Below the pieces are notes generated by a model, which saw only the letters and a program-made list of their open reading frames with translations, was not told the origin of the DNA and made no database searches. This document shows, piece by piece, positions 9,902-17,940 of a DNA stretch of 64,000 nucleotides. A program made the position numbers and the translations under genes. The first letter of the stretch is position 1. Each line of letters opens with the position of its first letter. The stretch covers positions 8,993 through 72,992 of the forward strand of contig JBBDWU010000044.1 of the NCBI GenBank assembly GCA_040902725.1, given 5' to 3'. The stretch comes from JACVRU01 sp040902725. GTDB lineage: Bacteria > Actinomycetota > Thermoleophilia > Gaiellales > Gaiellaceae.

Positions 9902-10287
9902 GCGGCCCTACTTCCGGCGAAGTAGGAGACGAGCGAGAGGGCCAGCTCGAGCGTGTAGGCCGCGACGAAGAGCAGCGCCGCCGGCACCGCCAGCTCCTCG
10001 TTGGTCGCGGCGACGGCGATGAGGACGGCCATCACCGCGATCACGCGAAAGGTCATGACGATCCCCGCCATCCCAGAGGCGGCGAGGTTATCGAGTCCGA
10101 GGGGGACCCGGCCGAGGGCAAACGACAGCGCCTGCCCTCCCGTCCACAGCGCGGCCGCCAGGCCCCAGGAGGCGAAGGGCCAGCCCGCGGCGAGGAAGAC
10201 GGGGAGCGCGAGCAGCACGACGAGCGTGCCCGCGAGCGCCGGCCAGCGGCGGTCGGGCATCGGCCTCGGCGTCGTGAAGATGCTCAT
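9898..10287 (-). CDS. AtpI-like small membrane protein
   Basis: This 129-residue protein has four hydrophobic segments and little else. Its place directly before atpB, with a 4 bp overlap, is where atpI normally lies. AtpI is a poorly conserved protein thought to help c-ring assembly. The sequence itself shows no strong motif, so the call is mostly from context. It is the first gene of the ATP synthase operon, and a TATGCT -10-like hexamer lies 12 bp before its ATG (10287), with GAGG as a possible ribosome-binding site. Confidence 0.65.
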   Translation of the reverse strand: MSIFTTPRPMPDRRWPALAGTLVVLLALPVFLAAGWPFASWGLAAALWTGGQALSFALGRVPLGLDNLAASGMAGIVMTFRVIAVMAVLIAVAATNEELAVPAALLFVAAYTLELALSLVSYFAGSRAA

Positions 10288-10299
10288 CGCCTCGCTGCG

Positions 10300-10333
10300 A
10301 GCATACCAGAGCTTGTGACAGCGGAAAGCCGCT
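10300..10333 (-). promoter_or_regulatory. ATP synthase promoter region and stem-loop
   Basis: In the 72 bp between the wecA cluster and the AtpI-like gene, the minus strand carries TATGCT ending 12 bp before the ATG. This is a plausible -10, but the -35 region is weak. Just upstream the sequence AGCGG-CTTT-CCGCT (about 10319-10333) can fold into a small hairpin, which could end transcription from wecA. No T-run follows it. Confidence 0.35.
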
Positions 10334-10359
10334 TGCTACCGGGGATTCGGCCGACTTTG

Positions 10360-10584
10360 TTAGTCGATGAGCACGAACGCGATCAGGGCCAGGATGCCGA
10401 CGAGGATCAGCACGGTCCGGGTGCTCCGGTCGCGCCACGCTCGCAACCCCTGCCCCACCGCGAGCAGCGCGAGGCCGGCGAGCGCGATGGCATCGACGGT
10501 GCCGTCGGAGAAGGCATCGAAGGCGCCTCCGGCGAGCGCCACGACGAGCAGCACGATCGCGCCGGCGAGCAGCACTCCCGTCAT
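10360..10584 (-). CDS. Small membrane protein of unknown function
   Basis: This 74-residue protein has two hydrophobic segments (about 2-20 and 32-46) and a third at the C-terminus (about 56-72). The start is ATG at 10584, overlapping the wecA stop as ATGA, so it is translated with wecA. I do not recognise a family. The wecA neighbour suggests an envelope setting, but no function can be given. Confidence 0.6.
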   Translation of the reverse strand: MTGVLLAGAIVLLVVALAGGAFDAFSDGTVDAIALAGLALLAVGQGLRAWRDRSTRTVLILVGILALIAFVLID

Positions 10585-11702
10585 GCGCTGCGCCGCTCCC
10601 GGGCGGCCTGCTCGCGGCGCCGGATGTAGGGATTCGCGAGCTTCACGATCTCGAGGTAGTAGACCACGTAGACCGAGAACGCGAGCGCGGCCGCGCCGAT
10701 GGCCGACGCGGCGACGGTCGGCCAGAGATGCCACTCGCCGTGCTCGCGGAACGGGATGAAGCGCGTGGCGAGGGCCGCGCCCGCCAGCGTCGCGCACCAC
10801 GCCCACATGGTCAGGGTCGCGCGCCGCTGAGAGGCGCCGCGCCGCAGGAAGCGGTGGTGCAGGTGCGCCTGGTCGGCCGCGTACGGCTTCTCCCCGTGCT
10901 TCAGGCGGCGGGCGACGACGAACGAGGTGTCGATGATCGGGATCGCCAGCACCAGGAGCGGGAAGAAGAGCGCCACGGTCGCCGCCGTCTTCAGCAGCCC
11001 CTCGACGGCGACCGTCGCGAGCACGAAGCCGAGCAGCATCGCGCCCGAGTCGCCCATGAAGATCCGGGCCGGGTAGAAGTTGTGGCGGAGGAAGCCGAAG
11101 CAGGCACCGGCCACGATCGCCGAGAGCACCGCCGCCTCCGGCTTGCCGAGCGACAGCGCGATCACGGCGAACGTGCCGCCCGAGATCGCCGCGATCCCCG
11201 CCGCGAGGCCGTCGAGCCCGTCGAGGAAGTTGACCATGTTCATCAGCGCCACGATCCACAGCGCCGTCGCCGGCACCCCGATCCAGGCGGAGAGGTCGTG
11301 GATGCCGACGAACGGGAAGGTGAAGCGGTCGATCGCGACCCCGAAGCCGATCGCGACGCCGGCCGCCGCGGCCTGGCCGCCGAGCTTCGCCCACCAGGGC
11401 AGGCCGCGGAAGTCGTCCACGAGGCCGACGGTGAGCGCGACGCTGCCGCCCAGCATGATCCCGCGCCAGGTGCCGTCGAGCTCGACGAAGGCGAGCGAGG
11501 GCACGAGCAGGCCGAGGAAGATCGCTATCCCGCCGAGGCGCGGCACCGGGTGGACGTGCAGGCGGCGCCGCTCGCCCGGCTCGTCCACGATCCCGAGCAC
11601 GCGCCCGATCCTCCCCACCCCCGGCGTCAGCACGAGCACGACGCCGAGCGCCACGAGGAAGCCCCACAGGACGTCCATGTGGGCCCGGAAGCTCTCCAGC
11701 AC
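10581..11702 (-). CDS. wecA: WecA/TagO-type undecaprenyl-phosphate glycosyl-1-phosphate transferase
   Basis: This is a 373-residue polytopic membrane enzyme of the MraY/WecA family. It moves a sugar-1-phosphate (commonly GlcNAc-1-P) from its UDP form to undecaprenyl phosphate, the first step of many surface polymers. Visible motifs are LTVGLVDDFRGLP (the DD pair), the NFLDGLDGLAAG block, the FMGDSGAMLLG aspartate block and AHLHHRFLRRG, which matches the cytoplasmic HIHH loop of WecA rather than MraY. About ten to eleven helices are visible. The linkage wecA-atpI-atp is known from mycobacteria. The sugar is not determined by the sequence. Confidence 0.88.
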   Translation of the reverse strand: MLESFRAHMDVLWGFLVALGVVLVLTPGVGRIGRVLGIVDEPGERRRLHVHPVPRLGGIAIFLGLLVPSLAFVELDGTWRGIMLGGSVALTVGLVDDFRGLPWWAKLGGQAAAAGVAIGFGVAIDRFTFPFVGIHDLSAWIGVPATALWIVALMNMVNFLDGLDGLAAGIAAISGGTFAVIALSLGKPEAAVLSAIVAGACFGFLRHNFYPARIFMGDSGAMLLGFVLATVAVEGLLKTAATVALFFPLLVLAIPIIDTSFVVARRLKHGEKPYAADQAHLHHRFLRRGASQRRATLTMWAWCATLAGAALATRFIPFREHGEWHLWPTVAASAIGAAALAFSVYVVYYLEIVKLANPYIRRREQAARERRSA

Positions 11703-11711
11703 AGCGCTGTC

Positions 11712-12353
11712 CTACTTCGTCCCGTAGAGGCGGTCGCCTGCGTCGCCGAGCCCGGGGACGATGAATCCCTGCTCGTCGAGGCCGCGGTCGATCGCGGCGC
11801 AGACGATGTGCACGTCCGGGTGCGAGCCGTGGACGCGCTCGATGCCCGGCGGCGCGGCCACGAGGCAGACGAGCGTGACCGAGCGGGCGCCCGCGGCCTT
11901 GACGATCTCGATCGCGGCGGCGCTGGAGTTGCCCGTGGCGAGCATCGGGTCGAGCACGATCGCGTCGCGGTCGCCGAGATCCTCCGGCAGCTTCACGTAG
12001 TACTGGACCGGCTCGAGCGTGTCCTCGTCGCGGTACATGCCGATGAACCCGACCCGGGCGCTCGAGATCAGCGAGAGCACGCCGTCGAGCATCCCGACGC
12101 CCGCGCGCAGCACCGGGCAGACGGCCACCTTCTTGCCCGCGATCCGCTGCGCAGCCATCGCCTCGAGCGGCGTCTCGATCTCGACCGTCTCGGTCGGGAA
12201 GTCCTTCGTCGCCTCGTAGGTGAGGAGCAGCGTCAGCTCGTTGACGAGCTTGCGGAAGTGGACGGTGGGCGTGTCCTTGTCCCGCAGGTAGGAGAGCTTG
12301 TGCTGGACGAGCGGGTGGGTGACCTGCGTCAGCCGGCCCGGCGTAGCGCTCAT
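11712..12353 (-). CDS. upp: Uracil phosphoribosyltransferase
   Basis: This 213-residue salvage enzyme converts uracil and PRPP to UMP. The PRPP-binding loop is DAIVLDPMLATGNSSAAAIE. The C-terminal uracil-recognition segment reads GLGDAGDRLYGTK, the family ending. Its start overlaps the glyA stop as ATGA, and a glyA-upp linkage upstream of the ATP synthase genes is well known in Gram-positive bacteria. It is separated from wecA by only 9 bp. Confidence 0.96.
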   Translation of the reverse strand: MSATPGRLTQVTHPLVQHKLSYLRDKDTPTVHFRKLVNELTLLLTYEATKDFPTETVEIETPLEAMAAQRIAGKKVAVCPVLRAGVGMLDGVLSLISSARVGFIGMYRDEDTLEPVQYYVKLPEDLGDRDAIVLDPMLATGNSSAAAIEIVKAAGARSVTLVCLVAAPPGIERVHGSHPDVHIVCAAIDRGLDEQGFIVPGLGDAGDRLYGTK

Positions 12354-13648
12354 CCCGCGACGTACGTGGGGAAGCCGCGGTAGCCCGGGTAGAGCGGCCG
12401 GCGCTCGCAGAGCGCTTCCGTCCTCGCCTGCAGGGCGGCCAGGTCGGCCCCGGCGGCGGCGAGCGCGCCGCCGATGATGCGGCCGACCTCGCGGAAGTCC
12501 TCCTCGTCGAAGCCTCGCATGGTCGCCGCGGGCGTTCCGATCCGGATGCCCGACGCCACGGTCGGCGGCTGCTCGTCGAACGGGACGGTGTTGCGGTTGA
12601 CGGTCAGCTTGACCTCGGCCAGGCGCTCCTCCGCGGACTTCCCGGTCCAGTCGGTCGAGCGCAGGTCGACCTGGAGCAGGTGCGTGTCGGTGCCGCCCGT
12701 GAGCAGCTCAAGCCCCTCCTCGATCAGGGTCTCGCCGAGGGCGTCGGCGTTCGTCCGCACCTGCCGCTGGTAGTCGCGGAAGGCCTCGGTGGCCGCGATG
12801 CGGAAGCAGGTTGCCTTGGCAGCGATCGCGTGCACGAGCGGCCCGCCCTGCATGCCGGGGAAGACGGCCCGGTCGACCGCCTGTGCGTGCTCCTCGCGGC
12901 AGAGGACGAAGCCCGAGCGCGGCCCCGCGAGCGTCTTGTGCGTCGTCGAGGTGACGAAGTCGCAGTTCGGCACCGGGTTCGGGTGCAGGCCGGCGGCGAC
13001 GAGCCCGGCGAAGTGCGCCATGTCGCAGAGCAGCAGCGCGCCGACCTCGTCGGCGATCTCCCGGAACCTGTCCGTCTCGACCGTGCGCGGGTAGGCCGAG
13101 CCGCCGCAGACGATCAGCTTCGGCCGGTTCTCCTTCGCGAGCGTCAGCACCTCGTCGTAGTCGACGACGTTGGTCTCGCGGTCGACGCCGTAGTGGGCGA
13201 TCGTGTAGAGCCGCCCCGAGAAGTTGACCTTGAGGCCGTGCGTGAGGTGGCCGCCGTGGTCGAGCCGGAGCGAGAGAATCGTGTCGCCCGGGGCGAGGGC
13301 GGCCATGTAGACGGCCATGTTCGTCTGGGCGCCCGCATGCGGCTGCACGTTCGCGTGCTCGGCGCCGAAGAGGGCCTTCGCGCGGTCGATCGCGGTCTGC
13401 TCGATCTCGTCCACGACCTCGCAGCCGCCGTAGTAGCGCCGCCCCGGATAGCCCTCGGCGTACTTGTTGGTGGGGACGCTGCCCACGGCCTCCATCACCG
13501 ACGGCCAGGTGAAGTTCTCGGACGCGATCAGCTCGATCTGGTTCCGCTGGCGCTCAAGCTCGCGCCCGAGCAGGGCCGCGATCTCGGGGTCGACGGCCTC
13601 GAGGCCCGCGCTGCGCAGCTGCTCCAGGGTCTCTTGCGCTACGGCCAT
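12350..13648 (-). CDS. glyA: Serine hydroxymethyltransferase
   Basis: This 432-residue PLP enzyme interconverts serine plus tetrahydrofolate with glycine plus methylene-tetrahydrofolate. The PLP lysine is Lys238 in STTHKTLAGPRSG. Other family marks are LIASENFTWPSVMEA, NKYAEGYPGRRYYGG and NVQPHAGAQTNMAVY. The start is ATG at 13648; the open frame continues upstream, but there it is the complement of the opposite gene. The size is normal. It is the first gene of the glyA-upp-wecA run and is divergent from the secreted-protein gene at 13679. Confidence 0.97.
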   Translation of the reverse strand: MAVAQETLEQLRSAGLEAVDPEIAALLGRELERQRNQIELIASENFTWPSVMEAVGSVPTNKYAEGYPGRRYYGGCEVVDEIEQTAIDRAKALFGAEHANVQPHAGAQTNMAVYMAALAPGDTILSLRLDHGGHLTHGLKVNFSGRLYTIAHYGVDRETNVVDYDEVLTLAKENRPKLIVCGGSAYPRTVETDRFREIADEVGALLLCDMAHFAGLVAAGLHPNPVPNCDFVTSTTHKTLAGPRSGFVLCREEHAQAVDRAVFPGMQGGPLVHAIAAKATCFRIAATEAFRDYQRQVRTNADALGETLIEEGLELLTGGTDTHLLQVDLRSTDWTGKSAEERLAEVKLTVNRNTVPFDEQPPTVASGIRIGTPAATMRGFDEEDFREVGRIIGGALAAAGADLAALQARTEALCERRPLYPGYRGFPTYVAG

Positions 13649-13678
13649 GAAGAGAAAGCGTACTAGGGGTGAACGGTC

Positions 13679-14296
13679 ATGAGCGGACGAGTGAGCGGGC
13701 TCGCTCTCATCGCGGCACTCGCACTCTCGGGCGTCGTCCGAAGCGCCGTCGCCACCCCGACTCCGACGGTGGCTCCTTCGATCTGCACGCGCTTCAGCGC
13801 CGCGTTCTGGATCGAGTTCGGCGTCTGGGGCGGGCCGGGGACGCCACACCGCCTCCGCGAACATTTCGCGCTGGTCGGCTCGCGGGGGGCGAGCAGACCC
13901 GGCGGCTACGTGATCTACGGTTCGGCGACTCCCACCAGGGTCGCCCGCGACGCTTCGTGCCGTCCAACACGCCTCGCGGCGAACCCCGACGACCGGAAGC
14001 TGTCGCAGCCCTACTCCTACCGGCCGGCCGGAGACAACGTCTACTTCACCAGGGGCCGTGACCGGTTGCTCGGCACGCAGCTCCACATCCGGTCCTTTGA
14101 CGCCGTTGTCCAGCATGATGCCGTCGGGGTGACGTTCATCTGCGCCGTGCCGGGCGAGGTGACCGTCTTCATGACGGAGGTTGCGGACGGGCAGTACTTC
14201 AGCGCCCGGATCGGGCGCGAGCTGTTCGGCACCGCGGTGCTCCGCACGGGGCGTCCGTCGACCCTCCGCATCTCGAAGCGGTGCGAGCAGCGCTAG
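13679..14296 (+). CDS. Secreted protein of unknown function
   Basis: This 205-residue protein has a signal peptide (MSGRVSGLALIAALALSGVV and on to AVA-TPTP, cleavage about residue 25). GGGGTGA lies seven bases before the ATG as a ribosome-binding site. The mature part has four cysteines at wide spacing and many Arg, Phe and Tyr, and looks like a small folded beta-rich domain. I recognise no family. It is the only plus-strand gene in a 15 kb block of minus-strand housekeeping genes, so it may be a later insertion between glyA and tsaC. Confidence 0.65.
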   Translation: MSGRVSGLALIAALALSGVVRSAVATPTPTVAPSICTRFSAAFWIEFGVWGGPGTPHRLREHFALVGSRGASRPGGYVIYGSATPTRVARDASCRPTRLAANPDDRKLSQPYSYRPAGDNVYFTRGRDRLLGTQLHIRSFDAVVQHDAVGVTFICAVPGEVTVFMTEVADGQYFSARIGRELFGTAVLRTGRPSTLRISKRCEQR

Positions 14297-14402
14297 CCTC
14301 GCTGAGGCGTTCCCGGCAGGGAGGTAGTGGCGTCGAGCCCAGCGACGCGGCGGTCGCTACTTGCGCGCCGCGGCAGCGAGCGCGATGCGTCCCCGGCACC
14401 CC

Positions 14403-14440
14403 CGGCCGGGCGGCCGGGCGGCCGGGCGGCCGGGCGGCCG
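14403..14440. repeat. Short tandem repeat, 8-bp unit CGGCCGGG x 4.75
   Basis: The 8-base unit CGGCCGGG begins at 14403, 14411, 14419 and 14427, followed by a partial copy to 14440. It lies in the gap between the secreted-protein gene and tsaC. Copy number may vary by slippage. No function is apparent. Confidence 0.85.
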
Positions 14441-14446
14441 AGAGTA

Positions 14447-14467
14447 GCTGACCGCTACGCGGTCAGC
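14447..14467. terminator. Hairpin at the convergent ends of the secreted-protein gene and tsaC
   Basis: A perfect inverted repeat GCTGACCGC (14447-14455) and GCGGTCAGC (14459-14467) with loop TAC overlaps the tsaC stop codon. It has a 9-bp GC-rich stem and no T-run on either strand. It may act as a terminator for both convergent genes, as U-less hairpins are common in high-GC actinobacteria, but this is inference. Confidence 0.45.
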
Positions 14468-14976
14468 CTGGCGAGCACCTCGGCTGCGGGAACGGCCCCT
14501 TCCCGCAGCACGAGCGGCGCGGCGCCTCTGAGGTCGACGACGGTCGAGGGCGTCCCGGGCAGCTCGCCGCCGTCGAGCTCGGCCGCGCAGGCGGCACGGA
14601 TCTCGGCAGGAACGTCCGCCAGCCGGCGCGGATCGGTCTCGCCGTGGCGGTTGGCGCTCGTGGCGAGCACGGCACCGACGGCGCGGACGGCGGCCGCCGC
14701 GTCCGGGGGGAGGTCGGGGACTCGGACACCGCCCTCGGCGAGGACGAACGTGAACGGGCCCGGAAGCAGGTGGCGGGCACGGTCGAGCCCTGGCGCGAAG
14801 GCGACCGCCGCCTCGACGTCGGCGAAGACGAGCGCGATCGGCTGGGGCGCCTCGCGCCCCTTCAGCTCCGCGATCCGCCGCGCCGCCTCCTCGGTGTTCG
14901 GCCCGCAGAGCCCGTAGACGGTATCGGTGGGCAGGATCACGAGCTCGCCCGCACGGAGTGCCTCCGACGCGTTCAC
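14455..14976 (-). CDS. tsaC: L-threonylcarbamoyladenylate synthase (Sua5/YrdC/TsaC)
   Basis: This is a 173-residue enzyme that makes threonylcarbamoyl-AMP from threonine, bicarbonate and ATP for the t6A37 modification of ANN-decoding tRNAs. The YrdC signature is at the start: GELVILPTDTVYGLCGPNTE, then ELKGREAPQPIALVF. The SANRHGE segment (LATSANRHGETDP) is also typical. The length fits the YrdC-only form without the Sua5 extension. The start chosen is GTG at 14976, which overlaps the stop of the PIN toxin as GTGA. In related genomes tsaC follows prmC; here a toxin-antitoxin pair lies between. Confidence 0.93.
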   Translation of the reverse strand: MNASEALRAGELVILPTDTVYGLCGPNTEEAARRIAELKGREAPQPIALVFADVEAAVAFAPGLDRARHLLPGPFTFVLAEGGVRVPDLPPDAAAAVRAVGAVLATSANRHGETDPRRLADVPAEIRAACAAELDGGELPGTPSTVVDLRGAAPLVLREGAVPAAEVLARLTA

Positions 14977-15368
14977 GCGCCGTAGACGGTCCAGCCGAGA
15001 GCGCGCGCCGCGTCCGCCTGACGCCGGTCGTACGTGAGAAACGGCACGGCACCTCGGAGGGGCTCGGCGGCGCCGAGGTGCAGCGCGTCGAGCGAGCGCA
15101 CCCCCGTGGCCTCCGCGATCACCGCGGCGCGCTGGCACGCGGCGTCGTCAACCTCCACGATCGTGAACTCGTCCCAGTCCCGGGCGAACTGCGCCCGTGC
15201 GGGCGCGAGTTGCTCGCCTTCGAGCTCCAGCGCCAGTCGCCGACGAACCTCGACCAGCGCGAGTCGCGCAGTCGTCGGCTCGGACGCTCCGCACACCAAC
15301 TCTCGGCACTCCTCGCGTTCCGGCTCGTCGAGATAGAGCTTGAGGAATGCGCTCGCGTCGACGTACAC
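14973..15368 (-). CDS. PIN-domain ribonuclease toxin (VapC-like)
   Basis: This is a 131-residue PIN domain. The acidic active-site residues are visible: Asp4 in MYVDASAFLKLYL, Glu in ARLALVEVRRRLA, Asp in RSLDALHLGAA, and Asp in PFLTYDRRQADAARALG. VapC toxins are Mg-dependent RNases that cut tRNA or rRNA. The gene starts with GTG one base after the stop of the Phd-type antitoxin, and its stop overlaps the tsaC start. The target cannot be told from the sequence. Confidence 0.88.
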   Translation of the reverse strand: MYVDASAFLKLYLDEPEREECRELVCGASEPTTARLALVEVRRRLALELEGEQLAPARAQFARDWDEFTIVEVDDAACQRAAVIAEATGVRSLDALHLGAAEPLRGAVPFLTYDRRQADAARALGWTVYGA

Positions 15369-15369
15369 G

Positions 15370-15633
15370 TCAGAACCGGTCGGCCCGGTCCTCGTCCATC
15401 ATCTCCTGGATCGTCCGCTTCGCCTTATACGTCTTCCAGGGCCCGCGGACGCCTCCCGGCCGCTTCGGCGGCGTGATCCAGCCCTCCGCGATGCCGCGCT
15501 GGATCGGCGACAGCGGCTGGAGCTGCGCCTTCGGCTTGCCGCGCTCGGTGATGACGATCGACTCGCCCTCCGCGGCTCGTTCGACGAGCTCGGAGAGGCG
15601 CGCCTTCAGCTCCCTGATCCCGACAGACTGCAT
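15370..15633 (-). CDS. Phd/YefM-type antitoxin
   Basis: This 87-residue protein has the Phd/YefM N-terminal DNA-binding fold: MQSVGIRELKARLSELVERA, then GESIVITERGKPKAQLQPL. The C-terminal half (Pro and Lys rich, ending in a charged helix) is the likely toxin-binding part. It is paired with the PIN toxin one base downstream. A good promoter with 6 bases between its -10 and the ATG lies just upstream, so the mRNA is probably leaderless and the protein probably represses it. Confidence 0.87.
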   Translation of the reverse strand: MQSVGIRELKARLSELVERAAEGESIVITERGKPKAQLQPLSPIQRGIAEGWITPPKRPGGVRGPWKTYKAKRTIQEMMDEDRADRF

Positions 15634-15639
15634 GAGGAC

Positions 15640-15668
15640 ACTCTATCCGCTGGATGTAGTCACGTCAA
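15640..15668 (-). promoter_or_regulatory. Sigma-70-type promoter of the phd/vapC-tsaC operon
   Basis: On the minus strand TTGACG (15668-15663) is followed by a 17-bp spacer and TAGAGT (15645-15640). The antitoxin ATG begins six bases after the -10, so the transcript probably starts at or next to the A of the start codon. This promoter would also drive tsaC. Confidence 0.6.
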
Positions 15669-15673
15669 TCGTC

Positions 15674-16441
15674 TTAAGTGGACACTCCCCTGCCTTCGAC
15701 GACGCGCTCGCGGCCGGCCAGGTCGCGCGTCACCCGGACGTCCACGTAACCGAGCGCCTCGAGATCGACCGGCCTCTCGCCGATCTCGAGCACGAGCCAC
15801 GTCGTCCGCGCGACCCGCGCCAGCTCCTCGTGCAGCCCCGTCCCGACGAGCGCCTGCCGCGGCTCCCAGTCGTGCACCTCGGGCTCGAGGGTCTCGATCT
15901 CGGCCGGCGAGACGTAGGGCGGGTTGGAGACGACCAGGTCCCAGCCCTCCGCCGCCGCCTCGAAGCCGCCCTCGCGCAGCTCCACGGCCAGCCCGAGCCG
16001 CTCCGCGTTCTCGCGCGCGAGGGCAAGCGCTGCCGGTGATGCATCCACTCCGGTTACACGCGCGCGCGGGAGCTCGTCGGCCAGAGCGAGGGCGATCGCT
16101 CCCGAGCCGACGCCGACGTCGAGCACGCGCGGCTCGCCCGTTCCCGCCAGCACGGCGAGGCAGCGCTCGACCACGATCTCCGTTTCGGGCCGCGGGACGA
16201 GAGCGCGGCTGTCGGTGCGCAGCACGAGCCGCCGGAAGCCCCACTCGCCGAGCACGTAGGCGAGCGGCTCCCTACGCAGGCGCCGCTCGACCAGCGGCCC
16301 CAGCAGCGCCTCGTCCACCTCCGCGTCGGCCGTGTACACGGACGTCCGTGTGCCGCCGAGCACGTGGGCGACGAGCAGCTCCGCGTCGACGCGCGGGTCC
16401 GGGACGCCCGCGCCGGCGAGCTTCCGCTCGACCCAGTCCAC
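15674..16441 (-). CDS. prmC: Release factor N5-glutamine methyltransferase
   Basis: This 255-residue SAM-dependent enzyme methylates the GGQ glutamine of release factors. The N-terminal helical domain contains the typical PLAYVLGEWGFRRLVLRTDS and VPRPETEIVVE. The SAM site is VLDVGVGSGAIALALA, and the catalytic motif NPPY is in LVVSNPPYVSPAEIE. The start is GTG at 16441, 14 bp after the prfA stop. Its substrate RF1 is encoded by the gene just upstream, the standard pair. Confidence 0.95.
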   Translation of the reverse strand: MDWVERKLAGAGVPDPRVDAELLVAHVLGGTRTSVYTADAEVDEALLGPLVERRLRREPLAYVLGEWGFRRLVLRTDSRALVPRPETEIVVERCLAVLAGTGEPRVLDVGVGSGAIALALADELPRARVTGVDASPAALALARENAERLGLAVELREGGFEAAAEGWDLVVSNPPYVSPAEIETLEPEVHDWEPRQALVGTGLHEELARVARTTWLVLEIGERPVDLEALGYVDVRVTRDLAGRERVVEGRGVST

Positions 16442-16455
16442 GGCCGCGCGCCCGG

Positions 16456-17493
16456 TCAGTCGAGTGCGCGCCGGCGCTCCTCGGCCTGGAGCCCCTCGGT
16501 CAGCTCGTCGAGCTCGCCTTCGAGCACACGGTCGAGCTGGTGCACCGTGAGCTTGATCCGGTGGTCGGTGACGCGGCTCTCGGCGAAGTTGTACGTCCGG
16601 ATCTTCTCGGCCCGTTCGCCGGTGCCGATCTGCGCCCGCCGGGTCGCAGCCTCCTCGGCCTCGCGCTTCCCCCGCTCGAGCTCGAACAGGCGGGCCCGCA
16701 GGACGCGCAGCGCCTTCTGGCGGTTCTGGAGCTGCGACTTTTCGTCTTGCATCGAGACAACGATGCCGGTGGGTACGTGCGTGATGCGCACCGCGGAGTC
16801 GGTCGTGTTCACGCTCTGCCCGCCCGGGCCGGTCGAGCGGTAGACGTCGACCTTGAGGTCGTTCGGGTCGATCTCGACCTCGACCTCCTCGGCCTCAGGC
16901 ATCACGGCCACGGTGGCCGTGGAAGTGTGGGTGCGGCCCTGGGCCTCGGTCGCCGGCACGCGCTGGACGCGGTGCGTGCCCGCCTCCCACTTGAAGACGG
17001 AGTAGGCGCCGTCGCCCTTGACGGCGAACACGACCTCCTTGAAGCCCCCGCCTTCGCTCGGGCTCGCCTGGAGCTCCTCGATCTTGAAGCCGCGGCGCTC
17101 GGCGTAGCGCGCGAGCATCCGCTGGAGGTCGCCGGCCCAGAGCGCGGCCTCGTCGCCGCCGACGCCCTGGCGGACCTCGACGATGACGTCCTTCGAGTCG
17201 GCCGGGTCGTGCTCGACGAGCGCGAGCTTCAGCTCCTCCTCCACGGCGCGAAGCCGCTCCTCCAGCTCGGGGACGAGCTCGCGGAGGTCGCCGTCTGCGC
17301 GCGCGGACTCGAGATCGGTGCCGACCGCCCGCCACTCCTGGGCCAGCTTGTACGGCCCCTCGAGCTCCTTCAGCCGCCGGCCGACGTCCGCCGCCTCGCG
17401 ATGGTCGTTGTAGACGGCGGGATCGGACATGCGCGCCTGCAGCTCGCCGTGCGAGCGCTCGAGCTCGGCGACGAGTTCCTCCATGTCGGCCAT
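16456..17493 (-). CDS. prfA: Peptide chain release factor 1
   Basis: This 345-residue protein ends translation at UAA and UAG. The GGQ motif is at residues 224-226 (STGPGGQSVNTTDSAVRITH). The stop-codon reading tripeptide is PAT (180-182) in HRVQRVPATEAQG, which marks RF1, not RF2 (SPF). There is no programmed frameshift site. The length is slightly below the 350-360 usual for RF1, with the difference at the N-terminus. It is followed by prmC. Confidence 0.97.
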   Translation of the reverse strand: MADMEELVAELERSHGELQARMSDPAVYNDHREAADVGRRLKELEGPYKLAQEWRAVGTDLESARADGDLRELVPELEERLRAVEEELKLALVEHDPADSKDVIVEVRQGVGGDEAALWAGDLQRMLARYAERRGFKIEELQASPSEGGGFKEVVFAVKGDGAYSVFKWEAGTHRVQRVPATEAQGRTHTSTATVAVMPEAEEVEVEIDPNDLKVDVYRSTGPGGQSVNTTDSAVRITHVPTGIVVSMQDEKSQLQNRQKALRVLRARLFELERGKREAEEAATRRAQIGTGERAEKIRTYNFAESRVTDHRIKLTVHQLDRVLEGELDELTEGLQAEERRRALD

Positions 17494-17508
17494 TAGTGCC
17501 CCCTCGGC

Positions 17509-17940
17509 CTAGAGTAGACGGGCGTTGAGCTGCAGCTCGACGTTCCCGGCGAGCGCCTTCGAGACCGGGCAGTTCTCCTTGGCGGTCTCGGCCGCCTCGC
17601 GGAAAGCGTCCGCGTCCAGGCCCGGGACGGTGCCCTGCACGTCGAGCACGCTGCGCGTGATGCCGGTGCCCGGCACGAATGTCACGGTCGCGGTCGTGGA
17701 AAGGCTCTCGGGCGGGTGGCCGGTCTTCGCCAGCGCGCCCGACAGCGCCATCGAGAAGCACGAGGCATGGGCCGCGGCGATCAGCTCCTCCGGGCTCGTG
17801 CGCCCGTCGGGCTCCTCGGCGCGCGACGCCCACGTCACCGTCAGCGGACCGAACGCGCCGCTGCCGACGCTCTCGATCGTCCCTCCGCCGTGGATCAGAT
17901 CGCCGCTCCAGGTGACCTCGGCTCTGCGCTCTGTTGCCAC
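17509..17940 (-). CDS. OsmC family hydroperoxide reductase, copy 1
   Basis: This is a 143-residue OsmC/Ohr-type protein. The two redox cysteines are Cys61 (AAAHASCFSMALSGAL) and Cys124 (ENCPVSKAL), and the SPEELIAAAHA block is diagnostic for the OsmC branch. These thiol enzymes reduce organic hydroperoxides at the expense of dihydrolipoamide or similar thiols. It directly follows the second OsmC gene with no intergenic space, so the two form a tandem pair. Confidence 0.92.
   Translation of the reverse strand: MATERRAEVTWSGDLIHGGGTIESVGSGAFGPLTVTWASRAEEPDGRTSPEELIAAAHASCFSMALSGALAKTGHPPESLSTTATVTFVPGTGITRSVLDVQGTVPGLDADAFREAAETAKENCPVSKALAGNVELQLNARLL

Noticed and set aside
12350..14116. Longer glyA reading with an extra 156 residues
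   Set aside because: The extra part is the complement of the secreted-protein gene and does not look like SHMT. The ATG at 13648 gives normal length.
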